A stretch of 19,791 nt of DNA from Acidobacteriota bacterium (GTDB lineage: Bacteria; Acidobacteriota; Vicinamibacteria; Vicinamibacterales; SCN-69-37). The position numbers were made by a program, and so were the translations under genes. The first letter of the stretch is position 1, and every line of letters begins with the position of its first letter. A model generated the notes under the pieces. The model was not told where the DNA came from, made no database searches, and worked only from the letters and a program-made list of their open reading frames with translations. The stretch spans positions 1 through 19,791 of the forward strand of contig JAKALV010000031.1 of assembly GCA_021824055.1 (NCBI GenBank). Reading direction: 5' to 3'. Positions 6,314-13,248 of this stretch are shown piece after piece.

Positions 6314-7999
6314 ATGCCTGAGGCGATCATCGACGCGGCCGCGCGGTCCCACACTCGAGCCCTGATCCTTCTGGTCACCGTCGCGCTGCTGAGTTTCCTG
6401 CCCGGCTTCTTCGCGATTCCACCCGTAGACCGCGACGAGGCGACGTTCGCGCAGTCCACGAAGCAGATGATCGAAAGCGGCAACTACGCGGACATCCGGT
6501 TTCGCGACGCCCCGCGGTACCGGAAGCCGCCCGGAATCTACTGGATGCAAGCCGCCACGGTGCTCGCAGCGCGCGCGGTCGGATTTCGTCACGCGCTCAC
6601 CACCATCTGGCTCTACCGTCTGCCGTCGCTCGCCGGCGCGATCGCCGCGGTCTGGCTCACCTACTGGACGGCACTCGCGCTCGTCTCCCGGCGCGCTGCC
6701 GTTCTCGCCGGTTTGATGATGGTCAGTTGCGCCGTACTCGGCATCGAGGCGCGCCTGGCGACCACGGACGCCATGCTTCTTCTCGCAACGGTGGGCGCCA
6801 TGGGGGCGCTGGCGCGGGTGTACTTGTCGAGCCACGGACGGCCGCAGAGTGCCCCGGGGCGCTGGACGTCGGCGGCGGCTTTCTGGACAGCGTTGGCCGC
6901 CGGCGCGTTGCTCAAGGGACCGGTCATTCTCATGGTGGCCGGGCTGTGTGCGATCATGCTCTCCATCCGCGACCGTTCGGTCAAGTGGCTACTCGGCCTC
7001 CGGCCCGTTGCCGGCCTCGTCTGGCTCACGACGTTGACCCTGCCCTGGTTTCTGTTCATCTATTCGCAGTCGGGCAGCGCTTTCCCTGAGGCGTGGGCGG
7101 AGGACATCCTTCCGAAGATGCTCCAGGGAATGGAAGGCCACAACGGCCCGCCGGGGTATTACCTCGCGCTGTTCTGGGTGACGTTCTGGCCCGGGTGTGC
7201 GCTGGCCGGCCTGGCCGCCCCGGCGGTTCTTGCCGCGCGGCGTACTCCGGCCACCGCGTTTCTGCTCGCGTGGCTGCTTCCGTCCTGGGCCGTGTTCGAG
7301 TTGGCAGGCACAAAGCTTCCCCACTACGTGCTGCCGCTGTACCCAAGCGTCGCCATGCTGATCGCCGGCGTCGTGGACGCGCGCGAGCTGTCACGACGGC
7401 CATGGCTCGTGCGGGGAGCCATCTGGGGGGCCGTACTCCCAACGCTGGTCGGCGCGCTCAGCATCGCCGCACTAATCATGATGAGCCACCAGTGGAGCCC
7501 GCTGGTCTGGCTTCTCCCTGGCGTCGCGGTGGCCATCAGCATCTCGGGGTGGCGTCACCTCGCCCGTGGTGGCGCCGAGCGCGCGCTGCTCTTCGGTGTG
7601 ATGGCGGCACTCCTCATGTCAGCCGGCGTCTTTGGGGTCATTGTGCCGAGGTTGCGGGCGGTGTTCCCAAGCGCAGCGCTCGCCGAGCTCCTGGAAGCGA
7701 GCGGCTGCGCCGAGCGCCGCGCGGTGACGTCGTTTACGTTTGACGAGCCGAGCCTGGTGTTTCTGGCCGGCACGGAGACCAAGGCCACGGACATTTTTGG
7801 CGCCGTCGGCTTTCTGTCGGCTGGGCCGTGCCGATTTGCGTTCGTGGACACGGCGGACGCGGACCGCTTCGCCGGTCAGGCGGCGTCGACGCGCCTGCGC
7901 TACCGGCCCGCCGGCCGCATCGAGGGGATCAACTACACGAAAGCAACGGCGTTCAGCCTGGTCGTCTACTGGTCCGGCGCCGAGCATCGAGCGAAGTGA
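6314..7999 (+). CDS. ArnT/PMT-like membrane glycosyltransferase (GT39/GT83 type)
   Basis: The 561-residue polytopic membrane protein starts with a hydrophobic helix (about 15-35). This is followed by the luminal/periplasmic loop motif D39-R-D-E42 in PPVDRDEATFAQ, which supplies the catalytic acid or base in this superfamily. The RYRKPPGIYW segment after it is also typical of ArnT-like enzymes. About ten more hydrophobic helices follow, and the C-terminus is a mostly soluble domain of about 100 residues. Relatives transfer a sugar from an undecaprenyl-phosphate carrier to lipid A or protein on the outer face of the inner membrane. Nearby lipid A genes make an LPS target reasonable, but donor and acceptor cannot be read from sequence. 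GGTGAC lies four bases before the ATG. The gene converges on lpxA with only four bases between stops. Confidence 0.85.
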   Translation: MPEAIIDAAARSHTRALILLVTVALLSFLPGFFAIPPVDRDEATFAQSTKQMIESGNYADIRFRDAPRYRKPPGIYWMQAATVLAARAVGFRHALTTIWLYRLPSLAGAIAAVWLTYWTALALVSRRAAVLAGLMMVSCAVLGIEARLATTDAMLLLATVGAMGALARVYLSSHGRPQSAPGRWTSAAAFWTALAAGALLKGPVILMVAGLCAIMLSIRDRSVKWLLGLRPVAGLVWLTTLTLPWFLFIYSQSGSAFPEAWAEDILPKMLQGMEGHNGPPGYYLALFWVTFWPGCALAGLAAPAVLAARRTPATAFLLAWLLPSWAVFELAGTKLPHYVLPLYPSVAMLIAGVVDARELSRRPWLVRGAIWGAVLPTLVGALSIAALIMMSHQWSPLVWLLPGVAVAISISGWRHLARGGAERALLFGVMAALLMSAGVFGVIVPRLRAVFPSAALAELLEASGCAERRAVTSFTFDEPSLVFLAGTETKATDIFGAVGFLSAGPCRFAFVDTADADRFAGQAASTRLRYRPAGRIEGINYTKATAFSLVVYWSGAEHRAK

Positions 8000-8003
8000 G
8001 CGG

Positions 8004-8846
8004 CTACGAATCCGAGTCGTCGTGGATCCGACTTGATGCACTGCTTCGACTGCGTGCACTCGCGAGGCCGCGCTCCGATGCCTCGATGAATGTCAACCAC
8101 GCAGCGATCTCGTCGTTCGCCGGCAAGGTGCGCAGTCGTGCCGCCGCTTGTGACACGTTGAGCCGCGACCGGTACACCACGGTGTACGCGTGCTTGGCAT
8201 TCTGACGCTGGGCCGCCGACATCCCGGCGCGGCGCATCCCGACCACGTTCAGGCCGCACACCTCGGTATCGCCGACGACCATCGCATAGGGCGGAACGTC
8301 CTTGGTCACCCGGGACTGACCGGCGATCATCGCGAGCGCGCCGACCCTGACGTACTGGTGAATCACGACGTTGCCGGACAGGAACGCCCCCTCGCCGACC
8401 GTGACGTGCCCGCCGAGCAACGCGCCGTTGGCGATGGTCACGCCATCCATCACGCGGCAATCGTGCGCCACGTGGCATCCGGCCAGCAACAGAACGTCCG
8501 CGCCAACGATTGTCCGCTCGCCTGGCCGGCTGGCGCGATGAATGGTCACATGCTCGCGAATGACGGCACGGGCGCCGATCTCGACGCAGCCACCGGCGCC
8601 GTCGAGGCCGCGCACCTGCGCCACGTCGCCCAGGACTGCGCCCATGTGAATGTCGCAATCGACGCCAATCTCGCAGACTGATGCTATGTAGGCTGATGCC
8701 CGGATTCGGGTGCGGTCACCGATGCGGGCTCCCGCTTCGATCACGACGTGCGGTCCGATCTCGACGTCAACGCCGAGCTCGGCGGCGGAGTCGACGACGG
8801 CCGTAGGGTGAATCCTGACACCCGAGTTGTCGGAAGAACTCATCAT
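8004..8846 (-). CDS. lpxA: UDP-N-acetylglucosamine acyltransferase LpxA
   Basis: The 280-residue protein has a left-handed hexapeptide-repeat helix from the N-terminal IHPTAVVD and VEIGPHVVI onward. It carries the LpxA signatures IGARAVIREHVTIHRAS, LLLAGCHVAHDC (catalytic His is H128 by alignment with E. coli H125) and a C-terminal helical domain after VTKDVPPYAMVVGD. It adds the first 3-hydroxyacyl chain to UDP-GlcNAc in lipid A synthesis in the cytoplasm. Start choice is between adjacent ATGs at 8846 and 8843. No clear Shine-Dalgarno is visible; an 18-bp palindrome lies right upstream. The gene is on the opposite strand from lpxD and lpxB and separated from them by the HprK/PqqD/exosortase genes, unlike the common lpxD-fabZ-lpxA-lpxB order. 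Confidence 0.92.
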   Translation of the reverse strand: MMSSSDNSGVRIHPTAVVDSAAELGVDVEIGPHVVIEAGARIGDRTRIRASAYIASVCEIGVDCDIHMGAVLGDVAQVRGLDGAGGCVEIGARAVIREHVTIHRASRPGERTIVGADVLLLAGCHVAHDCRVMDGVTIANGALLGGHVTVGEGAFLSGNVVIHQYVRVGALAMIAGQSRVTKDVPPYAMVVGDTEVCGLNVVGMRRAGMSAAQRQNAKHAYTVVYRSRLNVSQAAARLRTLPANDEIAAWLTFIEASERGLASARSRSSASSRIHDDSDS

Positions 8847-8849
8847 GCT

Positions 8850-8867
8850 GGTCGACGCGCGTCGACC
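8850..8867. promoter_or_regulatory. 18-bp perfect palindrome just upstream of lpxA
   Basis: GGTCGACGCGCGTCGACC is identical to its own reverse complement. It sits four bases before the lpxA ATG, in the spacer that lpxA shares with the divergent HprK-like gene. It could be an operator or a structure affecting lpxA translation. No binding protein is known, so the role is a guess. Confidence 0.45.
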
Positions 8868-8921
8868 TCGAATTCTACTCCACCGCTGCCGACCGCAATG
8901 GCGTTGCGCACGCGCCAGTTG

Positions 8922-8950
8922 TTGCGTCCGCCAATGGAGTTCTGTATTCT
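8922..8950 (+). promoter_or_regulatory. Candidate promoter for the HprK-like gene
   Basis: TTGCGT (8922-8927) and TATTCT (8945-8950) are 17 bases apart, a reasonable housekeeping-type pair. Transcription would begin near 8957, only a few bases before the ATG at 8962. That would explain the absence of a Shine-Dalgarno sequence there. Confidence 0.35.
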
Positions 8951-8961
8951 CGTTCACGTTT

Positions 8962-9843
8962 ATGTCCATCCCAGTCGGACCAACGTGGTCTGTGGCTGGC
9001 ACGCCCGAGGTCGGATGGGCAGCCACGGCCTCGGCGCGAGCATTCGGCGTGAGAATGGGCATTCGCGTCAACGACGCTTCACTCCTCCCAAAGCTGCTCG
9101 ACAGGCTGCCACCGCGATCCCGCGCGTGCAGCAGCCCGGGCGACAATCCGATCCGCTACTCGGTCATCAAGGAAGTGGATCCAATGGAAACGCATCGCGA
9201 AGTGCGTTGGCGGGTATTTGGCGGAACGCAGTTGGAGGCAGAGACGCGCGACGAAGGCGAAGCCCTCGAAGCCTTCGAGCGACTCGTTCGGTTTGATGTG
9301 GCGCAGCACTCGCCGCGCTGGACGTTCGTGCACGCGGGGGCCGTCGGGTGGAACGGACGCGCGATCCTGATTCCGGGCGCCAGCTACTCCGGCAAGTCCC
9401 GATTGGTGGAGGCCCTCGTCCGGGCCGGAGCCACGTACTACTCGGATGAATACGCTGTGCTCGACGCTCAGGGCCGGGTCCACCCCTTCTCGAAGCCACT
9501 GACGCTTCGACGTGAGTCGGGCCGGGTCGACCGGGTGACCGCGGGCGACATTGGCGGCGAGCTGGGTTCGCAGCCACTCCCCGTCGGCATGGTGATCTCG
9601 ACCCGCTACGTTCCGGGCACGACCCAGAACCTCTCCGACGTGTCGGCAGGCGCCGCGCTGGTTGCGCTGCTCACCAGCACTGTCAGGGCGCAGATCGATC
9701 CAGCACACGTACTGACGACGCTGGCAAGAACGGTGCAGGAGGCTGTGACGCTCGAGGGGCCGCGGGGCGAGGCACTCGAGATGGCAGAGGACCTGCTCCG
9801 TCGAGCGTCGTTCACGCCGCCGACAATAGGAGAGACCGCGTGA
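8962..9843 (+). CDS. HPr-kinase-related ATPase (HprK-like), partner of PqqD-type protein
   Basis: The 293-residue protein carries a P-loop G139-A-S-Y-S-G-K-S146 preceded by FVHAGAVGWNGRAILI. After it comes TYYSDEYAVLDAQGRVHPFSKPL, the Walker-B-like acidic region of HPr-kinase-like proteins in peptide-modification or PqqD-containing cassettes. It lacks the DUF domain of true HPr kinase. The N-terminal part (FGVRMGIRVNDASLLPKLLDRLPP) resembles the start of such relatives, which favours ATG 8962. ATG 9184 has a better ribosome site (AAGGAAG) but would remove this part. Its stop overlaps the next gene's GTG by four bases, so the two products are probably made together. Substrate unknown; kinase or ATPase activity is inferred from the family. 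Confidence 0.75.
   Translation: MSIPVGPTWSVAGTPEVGWAATASARAFGVRMGIRVNDASLLPKLLDRLPPRSRACSSPGDNPIRYSVIKEVDPMETHREVRWRVFGGTQLEAETRDEGEALEAFERLVRFDVAQHSPRWTFVHAGAVGWNGRAILIPGASYSGKSRLVEALVRAGATYYSDEYAVLDAQGRVHPFSKPLTLRRESGRVDRVTAGDIGGELGSQPLPVGMVISTRYVPGTTQNLSDVSAGAALVALLTSTVRAQIDPAHVLTTLARTVQEAVTLEGPRGEALEMAEDLLRRASFTPPTIGETA
9828..9833 (+). promoter_or_regulatory. Ribosome-binding site fixing the GTG start at 9840
   Basis: AGGAGA ends six bases before the GTG at 9840, inside the 3' end of the HprK-like gene. It supports GTG 9840 as a true start overlapping the upstream stop. Confidence 0.7.
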
Positions 9844-11702
9844 TCCCCACGTCCAGGAAAGTCGAACTCATCGCACAGCCTGTCGGCGAGGAACTGGTTA
9901 TCTACGATCAACAGTCGCATGACGCTCACCGTCTTAATCGCACGGCGGCGCTGGTCTGGCGGCTAGCCGACGGCAAACGGACAACGGCAGACATCGCCAA
10001 GATCCTGCACGATACAGCCGAAGCGCCCGACGACGAGGGTGAGGATCTGGTGCGACTCGCGCTGAGCGAGCTGGATAAGAGCGGCCTCCTGCTTGCCGGC
10101 CTGCCGAAGATCGACGAGACGATGACCCGTCGGCGTTTGTTCACCACGTTGGGCGCCACGCTGATCCCCGTCGTCGCCAGCGTCGCTGTCCCCAGCGCGC
10201 AAAGTGCGTGCACCCCCCTCCATCCGTGTGTGACCGTTACGAGCATCAGCCCCGCCACGGGTCCGGCAGCCGGCGGAACGACCGTCATCATCGCGGGTAC
10301 CAATTTCACCGGGGCAACGGCCGTCAAGTTCGGCACGACCGCGGCGACGTCGTTTACCGTGAACTCCGCGACGCAAATCACGGCGACGTCGCCGGCCGGC
10401 ACCGGCACCGTGGATGTCACCGTCACGACCTCCCTCGGTACCAGTGCCACGAGCAGCGCGGATCAGTTCGTCTACGCCGCCGCGCCGACGATCACCTCGA
10501 TCAGCCCGGCCACCGGCCCCGCCGCCGGCGGGACGAGCGTCACGATCACGGGCACCAATTTCACCGCGGCGACCGCCGTCAAGTTCGGCACGACCGCGGC
10601 GACGTCGTTCACGGTGAACTCCGCGACGCAAATCACCGCAACGTCGCCGGCCGGCACCGGCACGGTGGACGTCACCGTCACCGCCGCCGGCGGGACCAGT
10701 GCCACGAGCAGCGCGGATCAGTTCGTCTACGCCGCCGCGCCGACGATCACCTCGATCAGCCCGGCCACCGGCCCCGCCGCCGGCGGGACCCCCGTGTCAA
10801 TCACGGGCACGAATCTGACCGGTGCCACGGCCGTGACCATCGGAGGCGCCGCCGCGACCGGGGTCTCCGCAGTAACCGACACGACGATATTGGCTGCGAC
10901 TCCGGCAGGCACCGCCGGCGCAGCAAGGGACGTCGTTGTCACCACACCCGGCGGCTCCGCGACGCTGCTGGGCGCGTTCACCTATACCCTCTTCACGCAG
11001 CAGTTCGACTATGCCCCCACGGACCAGTCCCTTGTTGTGCCGGCCGGGGTCACCGTGCTCTCGGTTGATGCGTATGGCGCCCAAGGCTCGAGCTTCTCGG
11101 GCATGAGCGGCGCAGGCGGCAATGGCGGGCGGGTTCAGACAACGATTACCGTGACTCCCGGCGAAACGCTGACGGTTCGCGTCGGTGGACAGAGCGGCAC
11201 CCCCGGAGGGGGTGCTCAAGGTTCCGGCGCCGTCGGCGCGGCCGGGGGCGGCGGCTATTCGGCCATTCTTCGCGGAAGCACGGTTCTCGTGGTTGCCGGG
11301 GGTGGCGGCGGCGGCGGTGGCAACGGTTTCTCGACCGGCGGCAACGGCGGCGCGGGCGGGGGCGCAACCAACGGTGCCGACGGCGGTGCGGGGAGCGCGC
11401 TCTCCGGCAACGAGGGTGGCTCGGGCGGGACGCCGAGCGCCGGCGGCAGCGGCGGCGGCGCGGGCGGTGCCGGAGCGTCGCTGCAAGGCGGCGCCGGTGC
11501 GGCAAGCGTAGTGGCCGCAGGCGGCGGGGGCGGCGGCGGTTACTTCGGCGGCGGCGGCGGTAGCGCTGCGCCCACGACCACCGAGAATGGCGGCGGCGGG
11601 GGCGGCGGGTCGTCGTACTCGTCCGGTGTCGGCACCACGCACACGCAGGGCGCGAGAACCGGCGACGGCGTGATCACTGTCACCGAGGTGTCTCCAGGCT
11701 GA
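9840..11702 (+). CDS. PqqD-like domain fused to export segment, three IPT/TIG repeats and glycine-rich domain
   Basis: The 620-residue protein begins with a PqqD-type winged-helix domain (about 1-90): HRLNRTAALVWRLADGKRT, TADIAKIL, ALSELDKSGLL. Such domains bind peptide leaders in RiPP pathways. At M95 the sequence switches to MTRRRLFTTLG plus a hydrophobic stretch ending AQSAC, which looks like a twin-arginine or N-in anchor signal. Three IPT/TIG immunoglobulin-like repeats follow (about 126-210, 211-297, 298-386), each starting TSISPATGPAAGGT. Residues 388-620 begin FDYAPTDQSLVVPAGVTVLSV and become extremely glycine-rich, with runs up to nine Gly. This resembles the glycine-rich domain of ALK/LTK-like proteins and bacterial relatives. 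There is no C-terminal anchor or PEP-CTERM tail. The fusion puts a normally cytoplasmic recognition domain on a surface-type protein. An internal start at 10122 could give a separate exported product. Overlaps the HprK-like gene by four bases. Confidence 0.75.
   Translation: MIPTSRKVELIAQPVGEELVIYDQQSHDAHRLNRTAALVWRLADGKRTTADIAKILHDTAEAPDDEGEDLVRLALSELDKSGLLLAGLPKIDETMTRRRLFTTLGATLIPVVASVAVPSAQSACTPLHPCVTVTSISPATGPAAGGTTVIIAGTNFTGATAVKFGTTAATSFTVNSATQITATSPAGTGTVDVTVTTSLGTSATSSADQFVYAAAPTITSISPATGPAAGGTSVTITGTNFTAATAVKFGTTAATSFTVNSATQITATSPAGTGTVDVTVTAAGGTSATSSADQFVYAAAPTITSISPATGPAAGGTPVSITGTNLTGATAVTIGGAAATGVSAVTDTTILAATPAGTAGAARDVVVTTPGGSATLLGAFTYTLFTQQFDYAPTDQSLVVPAGVTVLSVDAYGAQGSSFSGMSGAGGNGGRVQTTITVTPGETLTVRVGGQSGTPGGGAQGSGAVGAAGGGGYSAILRGSTVLVVAGGGGGGGGNGFSTGGNGGAGGGATNGADGGAGSALSGNEGGSGGTPSAGGSGGGAGGAGASLQGGAGAASVVAAGGGGGGGYFGGGGGSAAPTTTENGGGGGGGSSYSSGVGTTHTQGARTGDGVITVTEVSPG
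10326..10789 (+). repeat. Near-identical tandem DNA repeats, 255-bp period, inside the TIG region
   Basis: The IPT/TIG units repeat every 255 bp (85 codons), seen for example at 10326/10581 and 10471/10726. Bases 10441-10534 and 10696-10789 are identical over 94 bp. Repeats 1 and 2 are also almost identical over their second halves (10326-10470 against 10581-10725). Repeat 3 diverges after 10790. The period is a multiple of three, so unit gain or loss would keep the frame. Confidence 0.85.
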
Positions 11703-11740
11703 GCAGCGGCGCGTTGCGCCCGGTCCGGCGCATTCACCGC

Positions 11741-11787
11741 CGCTGGGCTTGAGCCCGGCGGTCTGTACGGCGGGCTGAAGCCCGCCG
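11741..11787. repeat. Paired palindromic repeat (REPIN-like), copy 2
   Basis: Unit one (11741-11760, CGCTGGGCTTGAGCCCGGCG) and unit two (11768-11787, CGGCGGGCTGAAGCCCGCCG) flank a seven-base spacer, GTCTGTA. This is the same arrangement and core as the element at 6059-6113. It lies about 40 bases after the stop of the PqqD-TIG gene and about 65 bases before the exosortase gene, where it could weaken read-through between the two. Confidence 0.8.
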
Positions 11788-11853
11788 CCCACGAAGGCCC
11801 GGTCAACTCGGACGATGGGCGGTTAAGGTTGTCCGCTGAAAGCCGATGCTAAA

Positions 11854-13248
11854 ATGCTGGCCTCGGTGCGCTCCGCTCACGCCACGCTGTTTCGATTCCT
11901 GCTGACGCTGGGACTCTGGACGCTCGTCGGCGAAGCGCTCCTCGCCAACGCGCACGTAAGTGCTGCCGTCGTGGTGCCGTTTTCGCGCTGGCAGGGCGAA
12001 CTGGCCGCGCGCTACCTGCTCGCGGCGCCACTCACCGTCAGTGTCGATCCCAGTTGCAGCGGCCTTGACGTCATGGCCCTTTGCCTCGCCGCAACGCTGT
12101 CGTACCCGGTCGCATGGCGCCGACGCCTGAGCGGGGCCGCGATCGGCGTCGCGCTGCTCCTGACGCTCAACGTGCTGCGCATCGCGGTTCTGGGCGGTGC
12201 GTCGCAGACGATGTGGTTCCAAACACTGCACGTCAGTGTCTGGCCGACGCTGCTCGTCGCAGCCACCGCGGGATGGGTCGTGCTGTGGATCTGGATGGCC
12301 GAACGCGGAGACGGGGTGCTGTCCCCCGCCGCGCGGCGTTTCGCGCTCTGGTCGGTGTTGATGCTCGGCGCCTACGCCGTTGTCGTCCCCGTGCTGACCG
12401 AAATGCAGGTGCTCGACCACGCCGCCCGCGGGGCCGCGAGCGCGGCCGCGCGCGTGCTCACCGCGTTCGGCGCCGACGCGTCGGTGACCGAACGCGTCCT
12501 GCGCGCGCGCGGGACGGAATATCTCATCACGCCGGAGTGCGTCACGACACCGCTCATCGCGTTCTACCTGGCCGCGCTGTTCGCATCCGCGATCAGCCAG
12601 CGCGCGCGCCTGCTGGGCGTTATCGCGTGCCTCCCCCTGTTTGCCACGCTGGCCGTGCTCCGGCTGATCACCGTGGCGTTCCCAGCCCTGGTGCTGGGCA
12701 CCACGTTGATCCTGACGCACGCCTTCAATCAGATCCTTGCGGGCGTCGTCGCGCTCGTCGCGGCCTCGCTGTGGTGGCGAGGCGAGCGCTCGCGTACGCA
12801 TGCGGTCGCGGTGGCTCTCGCCGCGGCGGCGATTGCGGCCGTCGGGTCCGCTGCGCTCGGATTGGGCTTCGCGCAGGGATGGTCCAACCTGCTCCACGCG
12901 TTACACCTGCCGGTGCCGCCGGGGTTGACGCCCGTCGCCGGCGACGGCGATGTGCAGGGCGCCATGGTGGTCTTGCCGATCTACCAACTCGCACTCTTTG
13001 CCGCGGCATGGGCGATTCAGCGGTCCCGCGCGATTCGGGCGCGATGGGCCATCGCGGCCGCCGCGCTTCTTACCTCACAGTTTGCGTTTCTCGCGATGCA
13101 GGGCTGGATGCACGCCGCGGGCATGCGCCCCTTCTCCGCGCTGCTGATTCGCGGCTGGGCCGTGGCCGTTCCTCTCCTGCTGATTCTCGCCGCGAGCCGC
13201 ACCCCAGCGCCGAAGCGAACGGCCGCGATGGAAGGCGTGCCGGCATGA
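11854..13248 (+). CDS. Tandem (double-triad) exosortase/archaeosortase-like membrane protein
   Basis: The 464-residue polytopic protein looks like two exosortase cores in one chain. Core one has C68 in VDPSCSGLDV, R109 in LNVLRIAVL and H126 in TLHVSVWP. Core two has C229 in YLITPECVTTPLI, R270 in LAVLRLITV and H289 in LTHAFNQIL. These are the Cys, Arg and His positions known for the transpeptidase-like site of exosortases. The Cys-to-Arg distance is 41 residues in both cores. Residues about 310-464 add several more helices of unknown role (for example AVALAAAAIAAVGSAALGLG). Exosortases cleave C-terminal sorting tails and pass proteins to an envelope anchor. The start is ATG 11854; GTG 11866 is an alternative and no clear ribosome site is seen. 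The stop overlaps lpxD (ATGA). No PEP-CTERM-like substrate is visible here. One core may have lost activity. Confidence 0.8.
   Translation: MLASVRSAHATLFRFLLTLGLWTLVGEALLANAHVSAAVVVPFSRWQGELAARYLLAAPLTVSVDPSCSGLDVMALCLAATLSYPVAWRRRLSGAAIGVALLLTLNVLRIAVLGGASQTMWFQTLHVSVWPTLLVAATAGWVVLWIWMAERGDGVLSPAARRFALWSVLMLGAYAVVVPVLTEMQVLDHAARGAASAAARVLTAFGADASVTERVLRARGTEYLITPECVTTPLIAFYLAALFASAISQRARLLGVIACLPLFATLAVLRLITVAFPALVLGTTLILTHAFNQILAGVVALVAASLWWRGERSRTHAVAVALAAAAIAAVGSAALGLGFAQGWSNLLHALHLPVPPGLTPVAGDGDVQGAMVVLPIYQLALFAAAWAIQRSRAIRARWAIAAAALLTSQFAFLAMQGWMHAAGMRPFSALLIRGWAVAVPLLLILAASRTPAPKRTAAMEGVPA

Noticed and set aside
8827..8961. An earlier start for the HprK-like protein
   Set aside because: The extra residues (Arg/Cys-rich) do not resemble the family, and the segment overlaps the lpxA start and the candidate promoter.
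11600..11702. A PEP-CTERM or other exosortase sorting tail on the TIG-glycine protein
   Set aside because: The C-terminus ends GDGVITVTEVSPG, with no hydrophobic helix and no basic end, so it is not a visible exosortase substrate.
12081..13244. Upstream extension of the lpxD frame to a 746-codon protein
   Set aside because: The extension is arginine-rich shadow sequence of the exosortase gene; LpxD homology and a ribosome site start at 13245.
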